This document shows, in pieces, positions 34,395 to 42,880 of a DNA stretch of 64,000 nt. Origin of the DNA: Microbacterium sp. AG238 (GTDB taxonomy: Bacteria > Actinomycetota > Actinomycetes > Actinomycetales > Microbacteriaceae). Under the pieces are notes generated by a model. It was given only the letters and a program-made list of their open reading frames with translations. It was not told the origin of the DNA and did no database searches. The position numbers and the translations under genes were made by a program. The stretch's first letter is position 1, and every line of letters starts with the position of its first letter. The stretch lies in contig NZ_RAQC01000001.1 in NCBI RefSeq assembly GCF_003610405.1, positions 1,054,001 through 1,118,000 on the forward strand, read 5' to 3'.

Positions 34395-35426
34395 ATGGAT
34401 CTCGCATACGTCTGGTTCTTCATCGTCGGAGTGCTCTTCGTCGGATACTTCGTCCTCGACGGTTTCGACTTCGGCGTCGGGATGTCGTTGCCCTTCCTCG
34501 GCAAGGACAACGTCTCGCGTCGCCAGATCATCAACACCATCGGCCCGGTCTGGGACCTCAACGAGACCTGGGTGATCGTGGCAGGCGCCTGCCTGTTCGC
34601 GGCGTTCCCGGAGTGGTACGCGACCCTCTTCAGCGGGTTCTACCTGCCGCTGCTGCTGATCCTCATCGCCCTGATCCTGCGCGGCGTCTCGTTCGAGTAC
34701 CGCCACCAGCGCGACGACGCCACCTGGCGCAAGCGCTTCGACCTCATGATCGTGGTCGGCTCGGCGCTCCCCGCCTTCCTCTGGGGTGTCGCGGTCGCCA
34801 ACATCGTGCAGGGTGTGCCGATCGACGCCGATAAGGAGTTCACGGGCACCCTGTTCACGCTGTTGAACCCCTACGGCTTGCTCGGCGGCGTCGTGACGCT
34901 GTTGCTGTTCTTCACCCACGGCGTGTACTTCGTCGCGCTCAAGACCGACGGCGATGTCCGCGCGCAGGCCCGACGGCTCGCAACGAAGTCGGGACTGCTG
35001 ACGCTCGTCGCCGCCGCCGTCTTCCTCGCCTGGACCGTCCTGTCGGCGATGCAGGCGCAGGCGCCGCTCCTGCCGCTCGTGTTCGTCACCGCCGCCGTGG
35101 CCGCCGTCATGCTGATCGGCGCCATCCTCGCCAATGCCCGGGGCCGCGAGGGGTGGGCCTTCGCGGGAGGCGCCGGCACCGTGATGTTCGCCGTGCTGAC
35201 CCTGTGGCTGTCGCTCTTCCCGAACGTGATGCCGTCCTCGACCGACCCGGCGTGGAACCTGACGATCGAGAATGCCTCGTCGACCGACTACACGCTCACG
35301 ATCATGACGTGGGCGGCCGTGATCTTCCTGCCCCTCGTGCTCCTGTACCAGGGCTGGACCTACTGGGTCTTCCGCAAGCGCGTCACGCGCGCACGGATCG
35401 AAGAGGCCGAGCTCGTCACCCACTGA
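34395..35426 (+). CDS. cydB: cytochrome bd ubiquinol oxidase subunit II
   Basis: 343 residues, about eight helices. LAYVWFFIVGVLFVGYFVLDGFDFGVGMSLPFLG is the typical N terminus; GPVWDLNETWVIVAGACLFAAFPEWY follows. It starts ten bases after cydA, with GAGGAGC upstream, and is needed for assembly of the oxidase. A hairpin follows before cydD, so the ABC transporter part may be expressed at a lower level. Confidence 0.97.
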   Translation: MDLAYVWFFIVGVLFVGYFVLDGFDFGVGMSLPFLGKDNVSRRQIINTIGPVWDLNETWVIVAGACLFAAFPEWYATLFSGFYLPLLLILIALILRGVSFEYRHQRDDATWRKRFDLMIVVGSALPAFLWGVAVANIVQGVPIDADKEFTGTLFTLLNPYGLLGGVVTLLLFFTHGVYFVALKTDGDVRAQARRLATKSGLLTLVAAAVFLAWTVLSAMQAQAPLLPLVFVTAAVAAVMLIGAILANARGREGWAFAGGAGTVMFAVLTLWLSLFPNVMPSSTDPAWNLTIENASSTDYTLTIMTWAAVIFLPLVLLYQGWTYWVFRKRVTRARIEEAELVTH

Positions 35427-35434
35427 CCGAGCGA

Positions 35435-35481
35435 CGGGATGCCTCGGATCCGCGCGATCGCACCGGGCCCGAGGCATCCCG
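35435..35481 (+). terminator. hairpin between cydB and cydD
   Basis: CGGGATGCCTCGG (35435-35447) and CCGAGGCATCCCG (35469-35481) form a perfect 13-bp stem with a 21-base loop. It probably attenuates transcription into cydDC or protects the cydAB message. Confidence 0.65.
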
Positions 35482-35507
35482 GTCCCGGGGTAAGGCAGGA
35501 TCGAAGG

Positions 35508-37217
35508 GTGAGCATGGACGACTCCGAGGCGCCCGCGCGCTCGAGCGGGCGGCCCGTCGATCCGCGGCTGCTGCGCTACGCCCGCACCTCGCGCGTCTTC
35601 TTCGTCGCGATCGGGGCGATCGGCCTCGCCCAGACCGCCGTCGTCGTCGGGTTCGCCTGGCTGACCACCCAGGCGATCGTCGGGGCCATCGGCGGGATGC
35701 CGATGGGCGACCTCATGCGGACCCTCGCCGCCCTCGCCGCTGTCGTGGCCGCGCGCGCCGGGCTGCTGTGGCTGCGCGAAGCCGTCTCAGCGCGCGCCGC
35801 GGCCCGCGTCCGCAGCGAGTTGCGCGGCGGCCTCACCTCCGCCGTCGGGCGCCTCGGGCCCGGCTGGCTCGCGAGCCGCAACTCCGCTCAGCTCGCCATC
35901 ACCGCCGGCCGCGGTCTCGACGCCCTCGACGCGTACTTCGGCCGCTACCTGCCGCAGCTCGTCCTGACGGTCATCGCCACGCCGGTGCTCATCGCCGTCA
36001 TCTGGTGGAGCGACTGGATCTCGGGACTCACCGTGCTGCTGACGATGCCGCTGATCCCCCTGTTCATGGTGCTGATCGGTCTGGCCACCCGGGCGGTGCA
36101 GCGCGCGCAGTGGCAGACGCTCCGTCAGCTCGCCGCCCGCTTCGCCGACACCGTCCGCGGCCTCTCGACGCTCACGGTGTTCGGCCGGCAGCACCGGGCG
36201 GCGGCCTCGATCGAGCGGGTGACCGAGAACTACCGCATCGAGACGATGCGCGTGCTGCGGGTGTCGTTCCTGTCGGGCTTCGCCCTGGAGTTCCTCGCCT
36301 CGATCTCCGTGGCGATCGTGGCGGTCTCGATCGGATTCCGGCTCATCGACGGCTCGCTCGCACTGTCGGTCGGACTCTTCGTGCTGCTGCTGGCCCCCGA
36401 GGCCTACCTTCCGCTTCGTCAGGTCGGCGTCCAGTTCCACGCCGCCGCCGAGGGGGTTGCCGCCACCGACGACGTCTTCGAGGTGCTCGACGCGGCACGC
36501 GCCCTTCCGCTGCAGGGTGCTGCGGGCGCCGCTTCGACGGATGCCGCGACGAGCGCGACGGCAGAGCACGGCGTTCTGCGCGCTCGTGGTCTCCGGGTGC
36601 GCCGCGGCGACGCTCTGCTCCCGCCGGTGTCGTTCGCGGCGACGCCCGGCACGATCACGCTCCTGTCGGGTCCGAGCGGCGCGGGCAAGTCGAGCGTGTT
36701 CGCCGCGCTGCGCGGTGTCGCCCCGTTCGAGGGCGAGCTGACCCTCGACGGTGCGCAGCTCCCGCCGCCCGCCTCGTGGCTCGCCTGGGCCGGGCAGGAT
36801 CCGGGGCTCATCGCCGGCACGGTCGCCGAGAACGTCACGCTCGGCGCCTCCTCGGAGCGCGCGCCGGGTCCGGAGGGCGAGCGGGCCGTCGCCCGTGCTC
36901 TCGCGGCTGCCGGCGCCGACGGCATCGACCCGGCCCTCGAGCTCGGCGTTCGTGGCGCAGGCCTGTCCGGGGGTCAGGCGCAGCGCGTCGCCGTCGCCCG
37001 CGCTCTCTTCCGTCACGCGAGCGGCGGCGCGCCGGTCGTCGCCCTCGACGAGCCGAGCGCCGCCCTCGACGCCGAGACCGAGGCCGCACTGTGGCAGAGC
37101 CTGCGTCGCGTCGCCGACGACGGCGCGACGGTGCTGCTCATCTCGCACCGGGAGTCGGCCCGGACGATCGCCGATGTGCTGGTCGATGTGCGACCCCGAT
37201 CCGAGGTGACGGCATGA
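35508..37217 (+). CDS. cydD: cytochrome bd assembly ABC transporter, CydD subunit
   Basis: 569 residues: six-helix ABC membrane domain (about 25-310) and an ATPase with Walker A G-P-S-G-A-G-K-S-S, signature L-S-G-G-Q-A-Q-R, Walker B VVALDEPS. With CydC it exports cysteine or glutathione, or handles heme, for bd oxidase maturation. GTG at 35508 is chosen; an upstream ATG at 35439 lies inside the terminator stem. It overlaps cydC by four bases (ATGA). Confidence 0.93.
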   Translation: MSMDDSEAPARSSGRPVDPRLLRYARTSRVFFVAIGAIGLAQTAVVVGFAWLTTQAIVGAIGGMPMGDLMRTLAALAAVVAARAGLLWLREAVSARAAARVRSELRGGLTSAVGRLGPGWLASRNSAQLAITAGRGLDALDAYFGRYLPQLVLTVIATPVLIAVIWWSDWISGLTVLLTMPLIPLFMVLIGLATRAVQRAQWQTLRQLAARFADTVRGLSTLTVFGRQHRAAASIERVTENYRIETMRVLRVSFLSGFALEFLASISVAIVAVSIGFRLIDGSLALSVGLFVLLLAPEAYLPLRQVGVQFHAAAEGVAATDDVFEVLDAARALPLQGAAGAASTDAATSATAEHGVLRARGLRVRRGDALLPPVSFAATPGTITLLSGPSGAGKSSVFAALRGVAPFEGELTLDGAQLPPPASWLAWAGQDPGLIAGTVAENVTLGASSERAPGPEGERAVARALAAAGADGIDPALELGVRGAGLSGGQAQRVAVARALFRHASGGAPVVALDEPSAALDAETEAALWQSLRRVADDGATVLLISHRESARTIADVLVDVRPRSEVTA

Positions 37218-38875
37218 CCACGACGTCCGACGTGCTCCGCGGCGCGATGCCCTCACCGCGACGGTTCTGGCGCGCCCTCGCGACGGGGTTCGCCACGGAG
37301 GCCTCCGCCGTCGCTCTCCTCGCGTGCAGCGCGTGGCTCATCGTGCGCGCGAGCGAGCAGCCCGCGGTGATGTACGTGATGGCGGCCGTCGTCGGAGTGC
37401 GTGCGTTCGCGATCTCGCGGGCCGTCTTCCGCTACCTCGAGCGCCTCACGTCGCACGACGCGGCGCTGCGTCAGCTCGCCGCGACGCGCACCGACCTCGT
37501 CCGTCGCCTCATCCCGCTCGCCCCCGACGGGCTCGGCCGCATCCGCCGCGGATCCGCGCTGTCTGCTCTCGTCGATGATGTCGACGACCTGCAGAACCTT
37601 CCGTTGCGGGTCGTGGAGCCGCTCGTGGCGTCGGCCACCGTCGCCCTCGCCGCCGTGGTCTTCGTCGCAACGGTGTCGTGGCCGGCGGGCCTGACTCTGC
37701 TGGGCTGCCTCGTCATCGCGGCAGCTGCGGCCACCGGCTGGGGCTGGGTCGCGGGAGCCCGCGCGGAACGGACGATCGCGCCGCTCCGTGCCCGGCTCGC
37801 CGACGCCGTCGCCGACCACCTCGGAAGCCTCGACGTGCTGCTGGCATACGGAGCCGAGGAGCAGAGCCGTCGGCGTGTCGAAGCCGCGGACGCCGATCTC
37901 CGCCGCGCCGTCGTCCGCCGGGCCGGCGCGCAGGCCGGCAGTGCGGCGATCGTCTCGCTCGCCGCCGGCGCCGCCTCGATCCTCGCCGTCATCGTCACCG
38001 CACCGGATGTCGCCGCCCTCGGCGGTCCGTGGCTGGCGGTCGCGGTACTCGTGCCGATGGCCGTGTTCGAGGTCTTCCAGACGGTTCCGCTCGCGGCGGC
38101 CTCGTGGCGTCAGGTCCACGCGTCTGCGGAGCGCATCGCCGAGACCGTGCCGAGCGGCATCCCCGCCGGTCTCGTCGAGAGCAGCGTCGCCCCCGCGGGT
38201 GTCGCGCCCGCCCTCGGCGACGGACTCCGCCTGCGCGACGTGTCGGTGACGTGGCCCGGAGACGATCGGCCGACGCTCGCCGGGATCGATCTGGACGTCC
38301 GTCCCGGCGAGCGCCTGCTCGTCGTCGGGTCGAGCGGGGCGGGCAAGTCGACGCTCGCGCACGCCCTGGTCCGCTTCCTCGACATCGACGGCAGCTACCG
38401 TGTCGGGGGCACCGACGTCCGCGACCTCTCCCCTGACGACGTACGCCTGACCGTGGGACTGTGCGAACAGCAGCCGATGCTCTTCGACGAGGACATCCGC
38501 CAGAACCTGCTGTTCGCCCGCGACACCGCGACCGACGCCGAGCTGGAGGCGGTGCTCGAGCGCGTCGGTCTCGGCGGCTGGCTCCGTGAGCGCGGGGGTC
38601 TCGATGCGCGCGTCGGCGAGCACGGCGCTCTCGTCTCGGGCGGCCAGGCGCAGCGCATCGCGCTCGCACGTGCGCTGCTGCACGGCTTCCCCGTGCTGGT
38701 GCTCGACGAGCCGACGGCCGGGGTCGACCCCGCAGCATCCGACGCGCTGATGCGAGATCTGCTCTCCGCCGTCGACGCGGACCGCGCCGTCGTCCTCATC
38801 TCGCATGTGCGGGTGCCGAACTCACTCGTCGACCGCACGGTCCGCATCTCCGACGGAAGCCTGCACGCCGCCTGA
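37214..38875 (+). CDS. cydC: cytochrome bd assembly ABC transporter, CydC subunit
   Basis: 553 residues with an N-terminal ABC membrane domain (about 20-300) and a C-terminal ATPase: Walker A G-S-S-G-A-G-K-S-T, LFDEDIRQNLLFA, signature V-S-G-G-Q-A-Q-R, Walker B V-L-V-L-D-E-P-T. It forms the heterodimer with CydD. The ATG overlaps the cydD stop. The cluster ends at a strong inverted repeat shared with the facing GNAT gene. Confidence 0.93.
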   Translation: MTTTSDVLRGAMPSPRRFWRALATGFATEASAVALLACSAWLIVRASEQPAVMYVMAAVVGVRAFAISRAVFRYLERLTSHDAALRQLAATRTDLVRRLIPLAPDGLGRIRRGSALSALVDDVDDLQNLPLRVVEPLVASATVALAAVVFVATVSWPAGLTLLGCLVIAAAAATGWGWVAGARAERTIAPLRARLADAVADHLGSLDVLLAYGAEEQSRRRVEAADADLRRAVVRRAGAQAGSAAIVSLAAGAASILAVIVTAPDVAALGGPWLAVAVLVPMAVFEVFQTVPLAAASWRQVHASAERIAETVPSGIPAGLVESSVAPAGVAPALGDGLRLRDVSVTWPGDDRPTLAGIDLDVRPGERLLVVGSSGAGKSTLAHALVRFLDIDGSYRVGGTDVRDLSPDDVRLTVGLCEQQPMLFDEDIRQNLLFARDTATDAELEAVLERVGLGGWLRERGGLDARVGEHGALVSGGQAQRIALARALLHGFPVLVLDEPTAGVDPAASDALMRDLLSAVDADRAVVLISHVRVPNSLVDRTVRISDGSLHAA

Positions 38876-38893
38876 GACGCGAGCCACACCCCG

Positions 38894-38964
38894 CGAGGTC
38901 CCAGTTGGGCCGGGAAACCTGCCGCCAAACCCGGCCCAAATGGGACCTCGGGTCGCACGACCCG
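38894..38964. terminator. long inverted repeat between cydC and a convergent GNAT gene
   Basis: 21-bp arms 38894-38914 and 38930-38950 (CGAGGTCCCAGTTGGGCCGG and its complement) differ at one position; loop of 15 bases. A second small hairpin, CGGGTCG-CA-CGACCCG (38949-38964), follows. The site fits a bidirectional terminator, but the arm length resembles the other intergenic palindromes. Confidence 0.72.
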
Positions 38965-38967
38965 GGC

Positions 38968-39573
38968 TCAGCGCGCGAGATCGATGCCGAAAGCCTGCGC
39001 GCCGGGCGACGAGGGCAGACGCTCGAAGCCCAGGCGGTCGTAGAAGGCCAGCGCACCGGTGTTGGCCGCGGACGCGACCAGGTGCAGCCGGGTGACCCCC
39101 GCCGCGCGGAGCTGTTCCGACACGCGGTCGATCAGACGACGCCCCCACCCCTGTCCCTGGGCAGCGGGCAGCAGGTCGATGTGGAGGTGCGCCGGGTAGG
39201 CCTCGGCGAACGGCTCCGCGCCCGCGCGCCGGCCGTAGGCGTACCGCAGCGTGGCCGCCTGGCGCGAGGTGTCGTCGGGCGAGGGCTCGGGCCAGCGCGC
39301 GGCGAAACGGGGCCACCACTCGCGATGGAACCACTCCTCGAAGGCCTCGGTGTCGGGCGTCGCGACGACGTAGCCGATCGCCCGATCGTCCTCGTCGGCC
39401 ACGACGAAGGCGAAGTCGGGATGCCGCTCGGCATAGGGCCGCGCGAAGACCGCTCCCCAGATGTCGTCGTCGTCGAAGAGTCCGGTGGCATCGGAACCGT
39501 GATCGGCTGTTCGCAGACAGATCTCGCTCAGCGCGGCGTCGTCGCCGGGCCGGACGGCACGCATGTGAGGCAT
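38968..39573 (-). CDS. GNAT family N-acetyltransferase
   Basis: 201 residues. MPHMRAVRPGDDAALSEICLRT starts the fold; HLHIDLLPAAQGQGWGRRLIDRV is the acetyl-CoA loop (Q-G-Q-G-W-G), and GALAFYDRLGFE the last strand. The insertion EEWFHREWWPRFAARW is typical of a subgroup of GNATs near O-GlcNAcase-type proteins. Two in-frame ATG codons at 39573 and 39564 are possible starts. Substrate unknown. Confidence 0.85.
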   Translation of the reverse strand: MPHMRAVRPGDDAALSEICLRTADHGSDATGLFDDDDIWGAVFARPYAERHPDFAFVVADEDDRAIGYVVATPDTEAFEEWFHREWWPRFAARWPEPSPDDTSRQAATLRYAYGRRAGAEPFAEAYPAHLHIDLLPAAQGQGWGRRLIDRVSEQLRAAGVTRLHLVASAANTGALAFYDRLGFERLPSSPGAQAFGIDLAR

Positions 39574-39607
39574 ATCCCCATCGTGCCACCCCGCATCGCC
39601 CGACCCG

Positions 39608-40708
39608 TTACCCTGCCGCCGTCTCCGGTTCCGGGCTCCCCCACGTAATCGCGGCGTTCGGCAGCGTGAGCCGGACGTGAGCGCCGGCACGAAGATCTGC
39701 GGCCAGGTCGACAGGGATGTCGACGGCGAGCGACGGATCGGCGACGAGCATACGCACACCTCCGACGGTAGGTTCGAGCCGCGCCACCCGCGCATGCCAG
39801 ATGACACGCGAGCCCTCCGGCGCCGCTCCGAGCGTGGCGTGCCCCGCAGCGACGACCCCCTCGAGCCGGACGTCGCCCGGGCGGAACAGCGCCGCGACGG
39901 AGGCGGGTTCCGCACCAGGCCGCGCCACGGCGAGAGCACCTGCCCGCCACACCGCGCCGTCGCCGCGACCGATCACGCTTCCGACGACGCGGTTGACTCC
40001 CGCGATCGCCGCGCCGAACGCCGTCGCGGGAGTTCGCAGCACGTCGCGCACGGAGCCACTCTGCGTCACGGCACCCGCCTCGAGCACGACCAGCCGATCG
40101 GCCACGACCGCGGCGTCGAGCGCATCGTGGCTGACGAGCACGGCTGTCGTCCGCGCGGCCCGCAGCTGTTCGCCGAGCATCGTGCGGAGCGAGGCGGCCG
40201 TCGCCGGGTCGAGCGCCGTGAACGGTTCATCGAGCAGGATGACGCGGGGTCGCGCCGCGAGCGCGCGGGCGAGGGCGACCCGCTGCTGCTGTCCACCGGA
40301 GAGCTCGCGGGGATGCTGTCCTCCCACCCCGGCGAGCCCGACCCGTTCGAGCCATTCGTCGGCGACGAGACGCGACCCACGAGCGGGCGCCCCGCGAGAG
40401 CGCAGCCCGAAGGCGACGTTCTCGCGTGTCGAGAGGTGCGGGAAGAGGCCGGGGTCCTGACGCAGCAGCACGATGCCATGGCGCTGCGGCGCGACACGGT
40501 GACGCGGACTGGCCACCTCGTCGCCGTCGACGCGGATCGACCCCGCATCGAGCCGCACGAGACCCGCGATCGCCTCGAGGACGGTCGACTTGCCCGCCCC
40601 GCTCGGCCCCATGACGGCGACGATCTCGCCTGGCTCCGCGACCAGCTCGGCGGCCACGGTGAGACCGGGGCGCTGCACCCGGACGCGGGCCGTGAGCCGC
40701 CCGCTCAC
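39608..40708 (-). CDS. modC: molybdate ABC transporter ATP-binding protein
   Basis: 366 residues: ATPase (Walker A G-P-S-G-A-G-K-S-T, LFPHLSTRENVAFGL, signature L-S-G-G-Q-Q-Q-R, Walker B V-I-L-L-D-E-P-F) followed by a C-terminal TOBE/Mop domain that binds oxyanion. GTG at 40708 overlaps the modB stop as GTGA. It energises molybdate import, and its Mop domain can mediate trans-inhibition. Sulfate or tungstate specificity cannot be excluded, but the neighbours argue for molybdate. Confidence 0.92.
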   Translation of the reverse strand: MSGRLTARVRVQRPGLTVAAELVAEPGEIVAVMGPSGAGKSTVLEAIAGLVRLDAGSIRVDGDEVASPRHRVAPQRHGIVLLRQDPGLFPHLSTRENVAFGLRSRGAPARGSRLVADEWLERVGLAGVGGQHPRELSGGQQQRVALARALAARPRVILLDEPFTALDPATAASLRTMLGEQLRAARTTAVLVSHDALDAAVVADRLVVLEAGAVTQSGSVRDVLRTPATAFGAAIAGVNRVVGSVIGRGDGAVWRAGALAVARPGAEPASVAALFRPGDVRLEGVVAAGHATLGAAPEGSRVIWHARVARLEPTVGGVRMLVADPSLAVDIPVDLAADLRAGAHVRLTLPNAAITWGSPEPETAAG

Positions 40709-41541
40709 CGAGCACCGCCCGGTCGCCAGGCGCGCACGAGCAGAAGCGCCGCGATCGCCGTGATGAGCAGGAGCAGCGACAGCGCCACCGCCGTGCCCTG
40801 CGACACCCCGGCGCCGTTGAACGCGGTGTAGATCGCCAGCGGCATCGTCTGCGTGACTCCGGGCGCGTTGCCGGCGAACAGCGCGGTGGCGCCGAACTCG
40901 CCGAGTGCGCGGGCGAAGCACAGCACGGTTCCCGCGATCAGCCCGGGGGCGGCGAGCGGCAGTGTGACCCGCCACAGTATCCGCCACCGTCCCGCGCCGA
41001 GCGCCGCGGCTGTCTGCTCGTATCCGACGCCCGTCGCCCGCAGCGCCCCCTCAAGCGCCAGGACGAGGAAGGGAAGGGCGACGAAGGTCTGTGCGATCAC
41101 GACGGCGGCGGTCGTGAACGGGATACGGATGCCGGCTTCGCCGAGCACGGCGCCCAGCCAGCCGGTGCGCCCGAAGAGGAACAGCAGGGCGACGCCGCCC
41201 ACCATCGGCGGCAGCACGAGCGGAACCGTCACCACGGCGCGAAGCACCGCCGCGCTTCGATCGCTCGCCCGGGCGATGGTGAGGGCGAGCGGAACCCCGA
41301 GCACGATGCACGCCGCCGTGGCCGTCAGCGCCGTCTGCAGCGACAGCGCGAGAGCCGCGCCGGCCTCGGGTGAGGTGACGTCGGCCCACACCGTCGCGGG
41401 GTCGACGCGGCCCACGAGCGCGACGAGGGGAACCACGAGGAGCGCGAGGCCGACGACCGCGGGGACGAGCAGGATGCGCGGCAGATTCCCCGGCGTCCGG
41501 CGACCCGTCGCCCGCTGACGGCCGGCTTCGGCGCCGCTCAC
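40705..41541 (-). CDS. modB: molybdate ABC transporter permease
   Basis: 278 residues, about six helices. The EAA motif region reads YEQTAAALGAGRWRILWRVTLPLAAPGLIAG, and ARALGEFGATALFAGN is typical of ModB. GTG at 41541 overlaps the modA stop (GTGA). Confidence 0.92.
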   Translation of the reverse strand: MSGAEAGRQRATGRRTPGNLPRILLVPAVVGLALLVVPLVALVGRVDPATVWADVTSPEAGAALALSLQTALTATAACIVLGVPLALTIARASDRSAAVLRAVVTVPLVLPPMVGGVALLFLFGRTGWLGAVLGEAGIRIPFTTAAVVIAQTFVALPFLVLALEGALRATGVGYEQTAAALGAGRWRILWRVTLPLAAPGLIAGTVLCFARALGEFGATALFAGNAPGVTQTMPLAIYTAFNGAGVSQGTAVALSLLLLITAIAALLLVRAWRPGGAR

Positions 41542-42365
41542 GGGGCGCCGAAACCGAGACGGCGCAGCACCGCCTGGCCCTCGTCGGACAGCACGTAGGC
41601 GACGAACTCCGCGGCTGCGTCGGGCGACTGCGCGTCGGCGAGCACCGCGATCGGGTAGCGATTGACGACTCGCTCGGCGCCGGGAACCTCGACCGTCTCG
41701 ACGTCGCCGGTGAGAGCGGCATCCGTGACGTAGACGAGCCCCGCGTCGGCTTCCCCGCTGGCGACCTTCGTCAGCACCGCCGTCACGTTCTGCTCGTAGC
41801 TGTCGACGCTCGCCGCGACACCCGCATCGCTGAGAAGCGTCGCCGATGCCGCGCCGCACGGGACGGCGGCCGCACAGAGCACCACCGTGCGATCGGGGTC
41901 GGCGAGGTCTGCCAGACCCGTGACCGAGCCGGGGTTGCCGGACGGCACCACGAGGGTGAGCCGGTTCATCGCGAAGACCTCGGGCGAGCCGGCGACTCCG
42001 GCCGCGACGACTCTCTGCATGTTCGCCTCGTCGGCGGAGGCGAAGACGTCGGCCGGCGCCCCCTCGATCACCTGAGTCGCGAGGGTCGACGATCCGTCAT
42101 AGCTGATCGGCGAGATCGTGACCGAGGGATGCCGCTGCTCGAACTGCGTGGCCAGCTCGTCGAATCCCGTCTTCAGCGACGCCGCGGCGAAGACGGTGAC
42201 CTCGCCCGAGACGCCGGCTTCCGCTGTGCCGGGCCCCGACTCGGCCACGCCCGGCGTGCCGTCCGTGCCGGTGTCGGGGCCACCGCCCGCCGCGCATCCG
42301 GCCAGCAGCAACGCGGCCGCGGCGAGGGCCGCGATGCTCGTCGTTCGTCGTGTTCGCACGCGCAC
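41538..42365 (-). CDS. modA: molybdate ABC transporter substrate-binding lipoprotein
   Basis: 275 residues with a lipobox L-L-L-A-G-C, a Gly/Thr/Pro-rich linker, then VTVFAAASLKTGFDELATQFEQ and SYDGSSTLATQVIEGAPADVFASAD, the oxyanion-binding segments of ModA. It captures molybdate outside the membrane. The start at 42365 lies three bases after the stop of the TOBE regulator gene. Confidence 0.93.
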   Translation of the reverse strand: MRVRTRRTTSIAALAAAALLLAGCAAGGGPDTGTDGTPGVAESGPGTAEAGVSGEVTVFAAASLKTGFDELATQFEQRHPSVTISPISYDGSSTLATQVIEGAPADVFASADEANMQRVVAAGVAGSPEVFAMNRLTLVVPSGNPGSVTGLADLADPDRTVVLCAAAVPCGAASATLLSDAGVAASVDSYEQNVTAVLTKVASGEADAGLVYVTDAALTGDVETVEVPGAERVVNRYPIAVLADAQSPDAAAEFVAYVLSDEGQAVLRRLGFGAP

Positions 42366-42368
42366 GGT

Positions 42369-42761
42369 TCAGTCCTTCGGAGTCTCGACGACGACCGTGG
42401 TGGCCTTGACGACCGCGACGGCGAGCGAACCGGGTTCGAGTTCGAGCTCGCGCGCCGCCTCGGCCGACATCAGCGACACGACGCGGTGCGGTCCGGACTG
42501 CACGTCGACCTGGGCCATCACCCCGTCGATCTGCACCCGTGTGACGAGGCCGACGAAGCGGTTGCGGGCGCTCGAGAGCCGATCCCACGGGTCGTCGGCG
42601 GCAGAAGCGAGCTCGACCGCGTGAGCCGCGAGAGCGTCGCCGGGAATCCGCGCCGGGCTTTCGCCCGAGACCGGGAGGACGCCCTGGTCGGTCCAGCGAC
42701 GGACGGTGTCATCGCTGACGCCGAGAAGGCGGGCCGCCTCCGAGATGCGATACGTCGTCAT
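42369..42761 (-). CDS. helix-turn-helix and TOBE (Mop) domain regulator
   Basis: 130 residues. An excisionase/MerR-like helix-turn-helix (MTTYRISEAARLLGVSDDTVRRWTDQG) precedes a molybdate-binding TOBE domain (SARNRFVGLVTRVQIDGVMAQVDVQSG ... ELEPGSLAVAVVKATTVVVE). It is the first gene of the mod operon, so it is probably the molybdate-responsive regulator of it. TATGTT six bases before ATG indicates a leaderless mRNA. Confidence 0.9.
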   Translation of the reverse strand: MTTYRISEAARLLGVSDDTVRRWTDQGVLPVSGESPARIPGDALAAHAVELASAADDPWDRLSSARNRFVGLVTRVQIDGVMAQVDVQSGPHRVVSLMSAEAARELELEPGSLAVAVVKATTVVVETPKD

Positions 42762-42880
42762 GCGCCGAACATACCCGCGTCTGCGGAGGTCGAGGGCGGA
42801 ATCCACCGCATCCGCGGATGCGCGGGGCGTTCTCGCCACCGCCCGCCCCCGGTACCCCCGCGCGCGTCTAGCCTGATCCC

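Noticed and set aside
35153..38875. A single 1240-codon plus-strand frame covering cydB end, cydD and cydC
   Set aside because: Only the part from 37214 is CydC. Upstream of that the frame is out of phase with cydB and cydD and gives Arg-rich nonsense, so it is not a fusion.
42762..42880. Molybdenum cofactor riboswitch between the mod operon and moeB
   Set aside because: The gap is about 120 bases, both flanking genes appear leaderless with -10 boxes six bases before the start, so there is no leader RNA to hold a riboswitch.
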